Assembly (NCBI GenBank): GCA_021818565.1
Contig: JAKATV010000387.1
Span: 1-6,646, forward strand
Length of the DNA stretch: 6,646 nt
Direction of reading: 5' to 3'
Origin: Planctomycetota bacterium
GTDB taxonomy: Bacteria; Planctomycetota; Phycisphaerae; WQYP01
In this document: piece by piece, positions 1 through 6,427 of the stretch
How the letters are laid out: every line of letters starts with the position of its first letter
Position numbering within the stretch: the stretch's first letter is position 1
Program-made: the position numbers and the translations under genes
The notes under the pieces: model-generated
Told to the model about the DNA's origin: nothing
The model's database searches: none
Seen by the model: the letters and a program-made list of their open reading frames with translations, nothing else

Positions 1-879
1 AAAACCACCGATGAACTTAGCCGCGGTACCACCCAGAGCATCGCCATGGCTGGTGCCAAGCGGCTGACCGAAGCGCTTCGCGTGCTGGAGGAACTCGCCA
101 AATTGCAATCGCCCGCTGTGGCGGCGCGACTTGAATCCATGCGTTATCAATCTTATAGCCTGGAGCAATCCATCCTGCGGCAAGCGGCCCAGCGGAACAC
201 AATGCCCCGCGCGGGCCTGCACGTGCTGCTGACAGAATCGTTGTGTCGCCGCCCGTGGCGGGAAACACTCGCGGCCATACTGGCTGGCGGTGCGGATGTG
301 GTGCAACTGCGGGAAAAGAAATTAACTGATAGTGATTTGTTTAATCGGGCTTGCATTGTGGCCCAGGAGTGTCACGCCCCTGGCCGCATGTCGATTATCA
401 ATGATCGAACAGATATTGCCCTGGCGGCGGGGGCGTCGGGCGTGCATTTGGGACAGGACGATATGCCCTGTCACTACGCCCGGAAACTCGCGGGATCAGA
501 GTTGGTTATCGGGGTATCAACTGAAAGCATTCAGCAGGCCCAGGCTGCGGCACGCGACGGTGCCAGCTATATTGGTGCCGGTCCGATGTTTTCCACGACC
601 ACCAAAATAAAACCGCGCCTCGCCGGGCCTGCATATCTTAAAGAACTGGCACAGTCGGAATTTGCACTGCCAACCATCGCCATTGGCGGTATCTCCCTTG
701 ATAACCTACCGGAGCTTGTGGCCGCCGGAGTTAAGGCCATTGCGGTAAGCTCGGCCGTGATTTCCAGCGATGATCCGGAGGCAGAATGTAAGCGCCTGCG
801 CGAAATACTTGCCCAAGCCCCGGCTGCGCAGGAAGTAAATGCGGATATCCCGGCCAAGCGTGGTGCGCCCCATGCCTGA
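1..879 (+). CDS. thiE: Thiamine-phosphate synthase with N-terminal ThiD2-like domain (5' partial)
   Basis: This enzyme joins hydroxymethylpyrimidine pyrophosphate to hydroxyethylthiazole phosphate to make thiamine phosphate in the cytoplasm. The frame is open to base 1, so the true start lies upstream; the first in-window ATG (46) falls inside a domain. Numbering from that ATG, ThiE hallmarks appear in order: QLREK (87-91), INDR (118-121), GVHLGQDD (132-139), GVST (156-159), TTTK (184-187) and AIGGI (212-216). These match the known pyrimidine- and pyrophosphate-binding residues of the TIM-barrel fold. Before the barrel (codon 1 of the window to about residue 50), the pattern KRLTEALRVLEELAKL followed by MRYQSYSLE resembles the second half of a ThiD2 domain. 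That family is known fused to ThiE and has been described as a hydroxymethylpyrimidine-phosphate kinase. If so, the full protein would do two successive steps. The 3' end overlaps murJ. The ThiE call is firm; the ThiD2 part rests on a fragment. Confidence 0.95.
   Translation, partial: KTTDELSRGTTQSIAMAGAKRLTEALRVLEELAKLQSPAVAARLESMRYQSYSLEQSILRQAAQRNTMPRAGLHVLLTESLCRRPWRETLAAILAGGADVVQLREKKLTDSDLFNRACIVAQECHAPGRMSIINDRTDIALAAGASGVHLGQDDMPCHYARKLAGSELVIGVSTESIQQAQAAARDGASYIGAGPMFSTTTKIKPRLAGPAYLKELAQSEFALPTIAIGGISLDNLPELVAAGVKAIAVSSAVISSDDPEAECKRLREILAQAPAAQEVNADIPAKRGAPHA
830..833 (+). promoter_or_regulatory. Ribosome binding site supporting the murJ start at 839
   Basis: AGGA lies inside the end of thiE, five bases before ATG 839. 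The competing ATGs at 872 and 941 have no comparable purine-rich motif, which is the only sequence reason to prefer the longer MurJ. A 41-base overlap is longer than usual, so the choice is not settled. Confidence 0.45.
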
Positions 880-2581
880 TAGCAATTCCGATTCTGTCGC
901 TGACACTTCGGCACAGGCCGACGGGGCACCCTCGACTGCCATGCACAAAGCCGCACTAACGCGCCATGCGAATCTATTTTCCGGACTTACACTTTTATCG
1001 CGCTTCTTCGGCTTGCTTAGGGATAAGGCTTGCAGTTATTTTCTAGGCGTCGGCACCACGTGGTCGGCTTTCTGGATGGGATTCCAATTTCCGAACCTTT
1101 TCAGGAGAATTTTTGGTGAAGGTGCTTTAACCGCGGTATTCCTGCCGGTCTACAAACGTATCGCCAAAGAACAGGGACAGGCCGCAGCGGACCAACTGGC
1201 ACGCTCAGTGATCAGCCTGCTGGTTGTCACGCTATGCACTATTACCATTATCGGCGAAGCCATTGTAATTCCTATCGCCATGTCCCATACCGTTCTTCCC
1301 GCGAACCGTCTGGCGGCTGGAATGATCGCGGTCATGCTGCCCTTTTCCATTGCGGTATGCGTGGTGGCACTACTGGCGGCGGTGGCCACCGCATTCGACC
1401 GCTTTGCGGCGCAGGCGGCAGCGCCGATTATTACCAATGTCGCAATGACGTTGGGCGCGGCAGTTCCGGTCTGGCTTTGGACGCGGCATCTCGCTTTAAA
1501 CCAGCGAATTTACTGGGTGGCCGGAGCCGTGGTGATTTCCGGCATATTGCAGGTCATGTTGTTAGTTGCAGCCGTGCGCCGAACGGGTTTCCGCTTTCGC
1601 GGAGCGTTGGCGCTGCGCGGGGAGGGCGTGCGGGAAATTGTTAAAAAAATGGCCCCGATGATTCTGGGCTTATCTGCGGTGCAGCTTAACACGTTTCTGG
1701 ATTCTCAGATTGCCTGGTGGTTTTCACCGGATGGCCATGGGGGACGAAGCACATTTACCATCGCGGGTATGCTCGTGCACGTTCCGATGCTCGCCGGGGC
1801 ATTGGGGAAGTTGTCCGTGGCGCAGAGAATCTATCTGCTGCCGGTGGGTGTATTCGGCGTTGCCACGGCCACCGTCATTTTTCCTCGCCTTTCTGATGCC
1901 GGTGCCCATCAGGATGCTTCCCGCACCGGCGAATTGCTGCGACTTGGATTACGCCGCAGTTTATTTATCAGCCTGCCGACAACACTGGGTATGCTGCTGA
2001 TTTCTCAGCCGCTGATTTCCGCAATTTATCTCGGTGGAAAAGTCAACGCGGCGGATGTGGCACAGGCGGTGTGGACGGCCCGGTGGTTCTGCATCGGGAT
2101 CTGGGCGTTTGAGATACAAATGATTCTGGTGCGGGTTTTTTACGCCTGGCGAGATGCCATCACGCCCATGAAGGTAGCGGTGGGTATGGTGTTGTTGAAC
2201 ATCACGCTGAATTTATCGCTGATCTGGTTTATGCAGGAAGGCGGAATTGCCGCCAGCACCAGCATCTCCGCGATGGTGCAATGCGGAATTCTCCTGTTGA
2301 TTCTGCGGCGGCGTATGAAACTTGAAAAGCTCGGTCAAGTGGCGAGCATGGCGGGAAAGTCATTAGTGGGTGCGGGAATCATGCTGGCAGGTGGGGCGGT
2401 GTTGCTGATATTTATGGAACACAGCAGCTTGCTAAACTCCCTGCCGCGCTGGCTGGCGTCACTGAGTGAACTGCTAATTCTTGTGCCAACCGCCGCCCTG
2501 ATTTACGGCCTGCTGATGCGCTGGCTGCAAGTGCCGGAACTCGCTGATGTCCCGATACTGCGGCGGCTCGCGAAGCGGTAG
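839..2581 (+). CDS. murJ: Probable lipid II flippase MurJ (MviN family)
   Basis: MurJ moves the peptidoglycan precursor lipid II across the inner membrane. The 580-residue protein has about fourteen hydrophobic segments from residue 43 to 562, as expected of this MOP-superfamily transporter. Family signatures are clear: SRFFGLLRD (54-62), FPNLFRRIFGEGA (84-96), NTFLDSQ (284-290), AQR (328-330) and LPVGVFGVATATVIFPRLS (334-352). The arginines at 55, 61, 89/90 and 330 sit where the E. coli cavity arginines essential for flipping lie. Compared with E. coli MurJ (about 510 residues), it has a hydrophilic N-terminal tail of about 40 residues and an insertion around 295-325 containing a Gly/His-rich stretch. 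Start choice: ATG 839 has AGGA five bases upstream and overlaps thiE by 41 bases. ATG 872 (8-base overlap, no clear ribosome site) and ATG 941 are alternatives that would remove most of the tail without touching the fold. It is probably co-transcribed with thiE. Confidence 0.95.
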   Translation: MRISRPSVVRPMPDSNSDSVADTSAQADGAPSTAMHKAALTRHANLFSGLTLLSRFFGLLRDKACSYFLGVGTTWSAFWMGFQFPNLFRRIFGEGALTAVFLPVYKRIAKEQGQAAADQLARSVISLLVVTLCTITIIGEAIVIPIAMSHTVLPANRLAAGMIAVMLPFSIAVCVVALLAAVATAFDRFAAQAAAPIITNVAMTLGAAVPVWLWTRHLALNQRIYWVAGAVVISGILQVMLLVAAVRRTGFRFRGALALRGEGVREIVKKMAPMILGLSAVQLNTFLDSQIAWWFSPDGHGGRSTFTIAGMLVHVPMLAGALGKLSVAQRIYLLPVGVFGVATATVIFPRLSDAGAHQDASRTGELLRLGLRRSLFISLPTTLGMLLISQPLISAIYLGGKVNAADVAQAVWTARWFCIGIWAFEIQMILVRVFYAWRDAITPMKVAVGMVLLNITLNLSLIWFMQEGGIAASTSISAMVQCGILLLILRRRMKLEKLGQVASMAGKSLVGAGIMLAGGAVLLIFMEHSSLLNSLPRWLASLSELLILVPTAALIYGLLMRWLQVPELADVPILRRLAKR

Positions 2582-2592
2582 AGACGATAGGA

Positions 2593-2640
2593 CCCTGAAA
2601 AATATGCAGGGCAGACACGAGCTTTCAATTTATTCTCGTG
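2593..2640. other. Two small hairpins in the convergent gap after murJ
   Basis: Two inverted repeats lie in tandem after the murJ stop: CCCTG (2593-2597) with CAGGG (2607-2611), and CACGAG (2616-2621) with CTCGTG (2635-2640, 13-base loop). They lie between murJ and the oppositely oriented toxin gene, where transcription from both sides should end. Neither is followed by a T-run on either strand, so they do not qualify as typical intrinsic terminators. No other element was recognised in 2582-2739. Confidence 0.3.
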
Positions 2641-2739
2641 GCTGGCCACCGGCACCCCCGCTGTTTATGATTCGGTAAATTAATATTCGAATTGTGTTTG
2701 GATTTGGTAGCCGGAAAACATGGATATATTTCTCACTCT

Positions 2740-3048
2740 TTACGTTAATCTGCGGTCCCTGTGCTTAGCCGGTTGCGGCCACTGCTGTGCGCCATGCAAA
2801 ATGCGAAGGATTTCAATGCGGTTGGCCTTGATGCGATAAATGGCGATAAACGGTGTACGGGCGATGATCATCTCACGTGTTCCCTTGACGCGTCCGACGC
2901 GACCCATGCGCGGATGATCGGCCAACCGATCAATCTGCTGCTCAATCCGTTGGTCTAACTGTTTTGCCGCAGCGGGATTATCTGTGGCGACGTAATCCAA
3001 CTGAGCAAAGCGCATGGCAATCGCGGATTTGAGCCAGCGAATTTCCAA
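2740..3048 (-). CDS. ParE/RelE-family toxin of a type II toxin-antitoxin pair
   Basis: The 102-residue protein has the size and motif order of ParE-like toxins: an N-terminal strand with W5, a helix ending in Y19, DNPAAA (23-28), a second helix to L42, HPRMGR (45-50), GTRE (56-59), TPFIAIYR (65-72) and the terminal strand ILRILHGAQQWP (80-91). Characterised ParE proteins poison DNA gyrase, while RelE relatives cut mRNA in the ribosome. The sequence looks closer to ParE, but the target cannot be read from it. The start is TTG at 3048-3046, directly after the TAA of the antitoxin gene and in the same frame. A GGAGA sequence six bases upstream supports it, and the next ATG (codon 12) would delete the first strand. 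The neighbour upstream is the probable antitoxin, giving the common antitoxin-first order. The last 11 residues (92-102) are basic and extend past the conserved core. Confidence 0.9.
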   Translation of the reverse strand: MEIRWLKSAIAMRFAQLDYVATDNPAAAKQLDQRIEQQIDRLADHPRMGRVGRVKGTREMIIARTPFIAIYRIKANRIEILRILHGAQQWPQPAKHRDRRLT

Positions 3049-3516
3049 TTATTTTCTCCGCGCCGCCATCGAGCGCCAGCGGTCTCGGCGGTTGGCACTT
3101 AGCTTTTTTACAGCCTCGTTGGAGACCCATTGCGCTGCCGGATTATCCGCCTCGTTCAATGCTTTTGCGATCTCAGAACGGAACCACGCGTCGTATACAG
3201 CGGCTTTGTGTGCACGGCGTTGCCGCCGGGCTGTGTCCGGACGCCGACGGCCTTCTTGGGTGGCGAGTTCCGGCGACCATTTGGATGAATCGACATCAAT
3301 TTTATGGGCACCAATTTGGTGTAATATCACGATGGCCTTGCCGGGATCACGAAAGCTCCGGGCCTGTTTTCCACGTGTGGTTGCCAGAGTTATGGGTTTG
3401 CCGCTACGAGGCCTCGCCGTGACAAAAAATAATCCGCCAATGCCCGTTACTCCGACAGATCGAAAGCCCCCGGATTGCAAGGCGGTGCGAAACTGATCAA
3501 GATTCATGCTATTCAT
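3049..3516 (-). CDS. Probable two-domain antitoxin of the ParE-like toxin
   Basis: The 155-residue protein is encoded immediately before the toxin with no gap, so position alone points to the cognate antitoxin. Residues about 86-155 are highly charged and carry AVYDAWFRSEIAKAL (106-120) then a VSNEAV segment (131-136). This resembles the W-F/L-R-x-(K/E)-(V/I) helix and the following 'P-H-x-x-V' region of PaaA2-type antitoxins that wrap ParE2. Residues 1-80 form a separate, less charged, probably mixed alpha/beta region: a helix around LDQFRTALQSGGF, strands around GLFFVTARP and ITLATTRG, then RSFRDPGKAIVILHQIG and a short IDVDSSKWSP end. I recall similar N-terminal regions in plasmid partition or stability proteins, but cannot verify that here. 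It may be the DNA-binding or autoregulatory half. Many ParE antitoxins are only 60-95 residues, so this one is long. ATG 3516 is chosen; ATG 3507 (codon 4) is equally possible, and neither has a strong ribosome site. Confidence 0.75.
   Translation of the reverse strand: MNSMNLDQFRTALQSGGFRSVGVTGIGGLFFVTARPRSGKPITLATTRGKQARSFRDPGKAIVILHQIGAHKIDVDSSKWSPELATQEGRRRPDTARRQRRAHKAAVYDAWFRSEIAKALNEADNPAAQWVSNEAVKKLSANRRDRWRSMAARRK
3055..3059 (-). promoter_or_regulatory. Ribosome binding site for the TTG-start toxin
   Basis: On the - strand GGAGA lies within the last codons of the antitoxin gene, six bases before the toxin's TTG. It fixes the rare start codon, and it means toxin translation probably depends on ribosomes finishing the antitoxin. 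Weak TTG initiation would favour making more antitoxin than toxin. Confidence 0.6.
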
Positions 3517-3541
3517 AGGTCACGTCCAATCAACGTACAGC

Positions 3542-3573
3542 TGCAATTGTCGCGCAAGTATCTAATAATTGCA
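3542..3573. promoter_or_regulatory. Candidate operator and promoter of the toxin-antitoxin operon
   Basis: Arms TGCAATT (3542-3548) and AATTGCA (3567-3573) form a perfect 7-bp inverted repeat with an 18-bp centre, 26 bases upstream of the antitoxin ATG. On the - strand, TTGCAA (3574-3569, 4/6 match to the -35 consensus) and GACAAT (3551-3546, 4/6 match to -10) are spaced by 17 bases and overlap the two arms. Antitoxins commonly repress their own promoter by binding such repeats. The geometry fits, but both boxes are imperfect and no binding evidence exists. Confidence 0.4.
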
Positions 3574-3634
3574 AATGCTATGAATGCCCAAAATAGTCGT
3601 TGCACGAGTTTTGCGGAAGATCGTTTCATCCGCA

Positions 3635-5221
3635 TTACTTTAACACCGGCGGCCCGCCGCGTACCGCGATATCATCATTTCCAATCCCAGTGCCAAAACC
3701 TTTTCCGCCGTTGTCCACGCCATTAGGACCCACACTGTACAGCAGAAACGATTGACCATGATTGAGCAGATGGTATTTAAGCGGATTGCCCGTGAAGCCG
3801 TCGACGGGGATTGTTTTGATATAGTGTGGTGCCAGTGCTGAGAGCCGCTGCGGGTACTGGCCATGAGCAAGTTTGTAAATCGCCAGCGCCACCGCGAGAA
3901 GCGTTATTCTGCGCCGCATCAAAAGTTCTTCCGGAAATGTATTAAAAAATGAGGGCATTGACCGCGCCAGGATTGGCAATTGTGCATCAACAGGGTTGAT
4001 CCATTGGCGCAATGGATGCCCAGATGTGCTGCGGATCACATATTGATACAGATGATGCAGCGCTATTTTACGCTGCAGGTAGGATTTGTGATTCATGGCC
4101 ATGAGCGAATGATCATAAAACTGGTTCTTCCGTCGCATGGTGGCGGCAAAGTTAATTGGGATCATGGCATCCAAAATCTTTGCTGACAATGGGGGCGGCA
4201 GTGGCGGTCCATTTGGACTTTTGACATTAAAATCAGCGATCAGCGTGCGTATGCCATAGCGGCTGGCCCGTTCCAGAAACGCCAAGCCGTCATAGCGCTG
4301 GAAGTTCAATTGCGCAGTAAGCGGAAGGATCGCGCTGTGCGGTACTGTATGGCGCGAAAGGTCTTCCAATTCACCGCGTGTAAGCAGACCGGTTCCGACC
4401 GCGGTGCCTTCGGCCTGTAACACCAAAATGTCCACCGATTCGGCGCTGAGGCGCGCCATCAGCGAAGGGGACTGGCTCATGAGCGTCGCAAGTCGCAGGG
4501 CATCGTCGATATCCGCCGTTGCACCACGGATATTGCCGTGTCCTAAACGAAACATGGCTCGGGCGGCAAGTGCACTGGCAGCGGCACGGAAATTCGCAAG
4601 GAATGGAGTTTCCGCATTAATGTAGTGAAAATGCACCAACGGTAAATAGTAGCGGGGGCGTTTCACCGCTTCATGCAAGATGCGAAACGCGCGGGCGTTG
4701 GCGTGAATCCATTTTGCCGCCAGCGGAAATTCCTTCTCTGTCCAGGGATGGAGCCTGAATGCCGGATCGACATGCGTAATTTCCATATTCCACTGGGTGT
4801 TGCTTAAATTGTTACCCAATTTTAAGCTCACCCATTGATAGTAGCTGTGAAAACCCGATTGTGGGACAGGCATTATAATGTGTAATCTGGAAAATAGTTG
4901 TTTCTGATATGCTTTAGACAGTGCAGCGTGATACGTCGCCGGCACGCCCGTCGCTTGTATCAGTAAAGGCACGGCATTATTTTCTGCCGTGACGCCCCTG
5001 CTATATTTGGAATCCAATGCCGCAGCATAATTGACCAGCCCGTCCGATCGCAATGGCCCCGTAAGGCGAGTTGTGGCATATCCAATCGGAATATCTCGCC
5101 AGACCCGCACCCATATCATGTCCGCCGCCGGCAGAACCAGGAGAAGCACTACGAACATTGCCATGATCCGCAACCACTTTTTGCCGGGGGCGGGCTTCGG
5201 CGTTACGCTGGCCAGATTCAT
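3635..5221 (-). CDS. Membrane-anchored protein of unknown function with pseudopilin-like C-terminus
   Basis: I do not recognise a named family for this 528-residue protein. A short basic start (KKWLR, 14-18) is followed by one hydrophobic segment (about 16-38), which predicts a single anchor with the rest outside the cytoplasm. No lipobox cysteine is seen. Residues 60-430 are mostly helical, with an alanine-rich stretch (205-245: ANFRAAASALAARAMFRLGHG, then ATADIDDALRLATLM) that reads like TPR-type helices. A proline-rich loop lies at 337-345. The C-terminus (441-522) has ALAIYKLAHGQYPQRLSAL, then IPVDGFTGNPLKYHL, LLYSVGPNGVDNGGKG and DDIAV. This is the order found at the end of GspG-like pseudopilins and of many large hypothetical proteins in Planctomycetota and relatives, though no pilin-type N-terminal signal is present. 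ATG 5221 is preceded by a perfect AAGGAG at seven bases. It appears to be transcribed on its own. Confidence 0.85.
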   Translation of the reverse strand: MNLASVTPKPAPGKKWLRIMAMFVVLLLVLPAADMIWVRVWRDIPIGYATTRLTGPLRSDGLVNYAAALDSKYSRGVTAENNAVPLLIQATGVPATYHAALSKAYQKQLFSRLHIIMPVPQSGFHSYYQWVSLKLGNNLSNTQWNMEITHVDPAFRLHPWTEKEFPLAAKWIHANARAFRILHEAVKRPRYYLPLVHFHYINAETPFLANFRAAASALAARAMFRLGHGNIRGATADIDDALRLATLMSQSPSLMARLSAESVDILVLQAEGTAVGTGLLTRGELEDLSRHTVPHSAILPLTAQLNFQRYDGLAFLERASRYGIRTLIADFNVKSPNGPPLPPPLSAKILDAMIPINFAATMRRKNQFYDHSLMAMNHKSYLQRKIALHHLYQYVIRSTSGHPLRQWINPVDAQLPILARSMPSFFNTFPEELLMRRRITLLAVALAIYKLAHGQYPQRLSALAPHYIKTIPVDGFTGNPLKYHLLNHGQSFLLYSVGPNGVDNGGKGFGTGIGNDDIAVRGGPPVLK

Positions 5222-5222
5222 A

Positions 5223-5262
5223 ATACATCTCCTTACCCATATATCCCCGCCGGGAGGGGTAT
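5223..5262 (-). promoter_or_regulatory. Leader with two mutually exclusive hairpins around the ribosome site
   Basis: In the - strand transcript, ATACCCC (5262-5256) can pair with GGGG (5248-5245) plus TAT (5243-5241) across one bulged A, leaving AAGGAG free. The same arm extended, ATACCCCTCC (5262-5253), can instead pair with GGAGATGTAT (5232-5223) as two 4-bp helices around a 2x2 internal loop, covering the ribosome site. Such alternatives can control translation. Here it is inferred from base pairing alone, and C-rich stretches pair with Shine-Dalgarno sequences readily by chance. Confidence 0.25.
5229..5234 (-). promoter_or_regulatory. Strong ribosome binding site of the 528-residue protein
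   Basis: AAGGAG on the - strand, seven bases before ATG 5221, is the best Shine-Dalgarno in the window and fixes this start. Confidence 0.8.
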
Positions 5263-5459
5263 TTGTTTAATCGCTAGGTAATGTTATACCATTTTTAGAA
5301 TTTGTTGCGATGGGATTGGCTGATTATGGCATTGTTCAGTTGTTCTCACCGGTTATATCTCGCAGCCAATGCCTGTTCAATGAGCCTGTGATCTGATTTT
5401 CCGCGCGGGAGGTGGATGATTCCCGTAGCTCGCCGCGTCAGGGGTGCCGGCTTAGAGGG

Positions 5460-5520
5460 ATTTACTCTGCCGCTGCGGAAGCGACGGTGGCGGGATGGGC
5501 AGGTTCCGCAGAGAGTAAAT
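5460..5520. repeat. Interrupted inverted repeat across the metallophosphoesterase stop codon
   Basis: The outer arms ATTTACTC (5460-5467) and GAGTAAAT (5513-5520) match perfectly over 8 bp. The inner arms TGCGGAA (5474-5480) and TTCCGCA (5504-5510) match perfectly over 7 bp. Between them lie 6 unpaired bases on one side and 2 on the other, with a 23-base loop. The left outer arm contains the stop codon (5462-5464), so the final 18 codons and the stop would fold into one structure in the mRNA. No T-run follows on the - strand, so it is more likely a 3'-end stabiliser or factor-assisted terminator than a classical one. Confidence 0.5.
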
Positions 5521-6391
5521 CCGGGCTGTAGCGGCACACGGTGACTTTTCCAGAATCCACCGCCAGCCAAGTTGCGGGTAATTCGGTCCAGCAGCCGCTG
5601 TTGAAGTAATCAATGCCGTCCTCGCTGGCCGCTGCGCAGTGGTGCGTATGACCGCACAATACCGCATCGCATCCGAGCCGGCGCGCATGGGCGATGGACT
5701 TCCGCTGCACCTTATCCAGACAATGCAGAAAAATTTTCGACCGTGACTTGGCCAGGCGAGCGATGTAATGGCGGCGATCAATTTGCTGAAGCGTGTTGTA
5801 AATCAGATCGCCGATCCAGGTGAGAACCGGGTGATCGTCGATAAAATCATCAAAAATATGGCCATGCAGCACCAGCATGCGCCGTTGTCCGGAGGTGAAG
5901 ATAAATTCATTGAGCACCTGCACGCCCAGTAAATGCGAGATAATTTCCGCCGGGCCGTCGTGGTTGCCGCAGGTCCAGATGACTTCCATTTTATCCGATA
6001 GGTGGCGAATCATGGACAGCACTTTCCAATGCGTTTTTTTTAATCGCCGAAAGTCGATGGAATCAAACACGTCGCCGTTGATAATCAGCCGGCGCGTGCT
6101 GATACGCCCTGCCAGAATATCCTCCAAAAAGCGAATCACCAGCTTGGCCTGACAATTATCGCAACCCAGATGAATATCCGAAATAATAACCGCGTCTAAT
6201 GAGGGTTGCGGACTATTATTCCGCAGCGGCAGAGAGAACGGCCCACCGCCGGAGGCAATCGTTGCGCTATTCCAGTTTTGTTCGGGAAGCAGTCTGTTGC
6301 GGCCGGGAAAGTCGCGGTCAGTCTTAGCACTCACAACCGCACCAGGATCGGCCGAAAGTGATGAAAAACCGATTTGTCTGCACATGTCCAT
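5462..6391 (-). CDS. Metallophosphoesterase, LpxH-like (UDP-2,3-diacylglucosamine diphosphatase type)
   Basis: This 309-residue calcineurin-like phosphoesterase shows every metal-binding motif: SDIHLG (71-76; D72, H74), NGDVFD (105-110; D107), GNHD (142-145; N143), LHGH (175-178; H178) and GHTH (247-250; H248, H250). The spacing from D107 to N143 to H178 matches E. coli LpxH, which hydrolyses UDP-2,3-diacylglucosamine to lipid X in lipid A synthesis at the inner-membrane face. The helical insert with HPVLTWIGDLIYNTLQQIDRRHYIARL, placed between the fourth and fifth motifs, and the NSGCWTE end (264-270) are typical of LpxH-like proteins outside Proteobacteria. Substrate is therefore probable, not certain; no other lipid A gene is in view. 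The catalytic domain begins near residue 66. The first 65 residues are polar and unlike LpxH (about 240 residues), and ATG 6391 has no ribosome site, so the true start may differ. Confidence 0.85.
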   Translation of the reverse strand: MDMCRQIGFSSLSADPGAVVSAKTDRDFPGRNRLLPEQNWNSATIASGGGPFSLPLRNNSPQPSLDAVIISDIHLGCDNCQAKLVIRFLEDILAGRISTRRLIINGDVFDSIDFRRLKKTHWKVLSMIRHLSDKMEVIWTCGNHDGPAEIISHLLGVQVLNEFIFTSGQRRMLVLHGHIFDDFIDDHPVLTWIGDLIYNTLQQIDRRHYIARLAKSRSKIFLHCLDKVQRKSIAHARRLGCDAVLCGHTHHCAAASEDGIDYFNSGCWTELPATWLAVDSGKVTVCRYSPDLLSAEPAHPATVASAAAE

Positions 6392-6397
6392 AGCCGA

Positions 6398-6427
6398 ATG
6401 CTATGCGATGAATATTTGGACACTCAA
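6398..6427 (-). promoter_or_regulatory. Possible promoter giving a leaderless metallophosphoesterase mRNA
   Basis: On the - strand TTGAGT (6427-6422) and TAGCAT (6403-6398), each a 4/6 match to the sigma-70 consensus, are 18 bases apart. The downstream hexamer ends six bases before ATG 6391, so transcription would begin at or next to the start codon, which would explain the missing ribosome binding site. Boxes of this quality occur by chance. Confidence 0.2.

Noticed and set aside
567..956. Overlapping - strand frames of up to 129 codons opposite the thiE end and murJ start
   Set aside because: They mirror strongly conserved + strand coding sequence and have no family features.
3014..3496. 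Open + strand frame of 160 codons opposite the antitoxin
   Set aside because: It is slightly longer than the antitoxin gene, but its translation has no recognisable motif and no promoter context. The - strand frame has antitoxin-like features and abuts the toxin with a ribosome site.
5277..5294. TATAAC on the - strand as a -10 box for the 528-residue protein gene
   Set aside because: The hexamer is a 5/6 match, but no better than a 3/6 -35 box lies at any normal spacing, so a promoter is not called.
5346..5570. Open - strand frame of 74 codons in the gap below the metallophosphoesterase
   Set aside because: It overlaps the 3' end of the real gene in another frame and shows no protein-like features or ribosome site.
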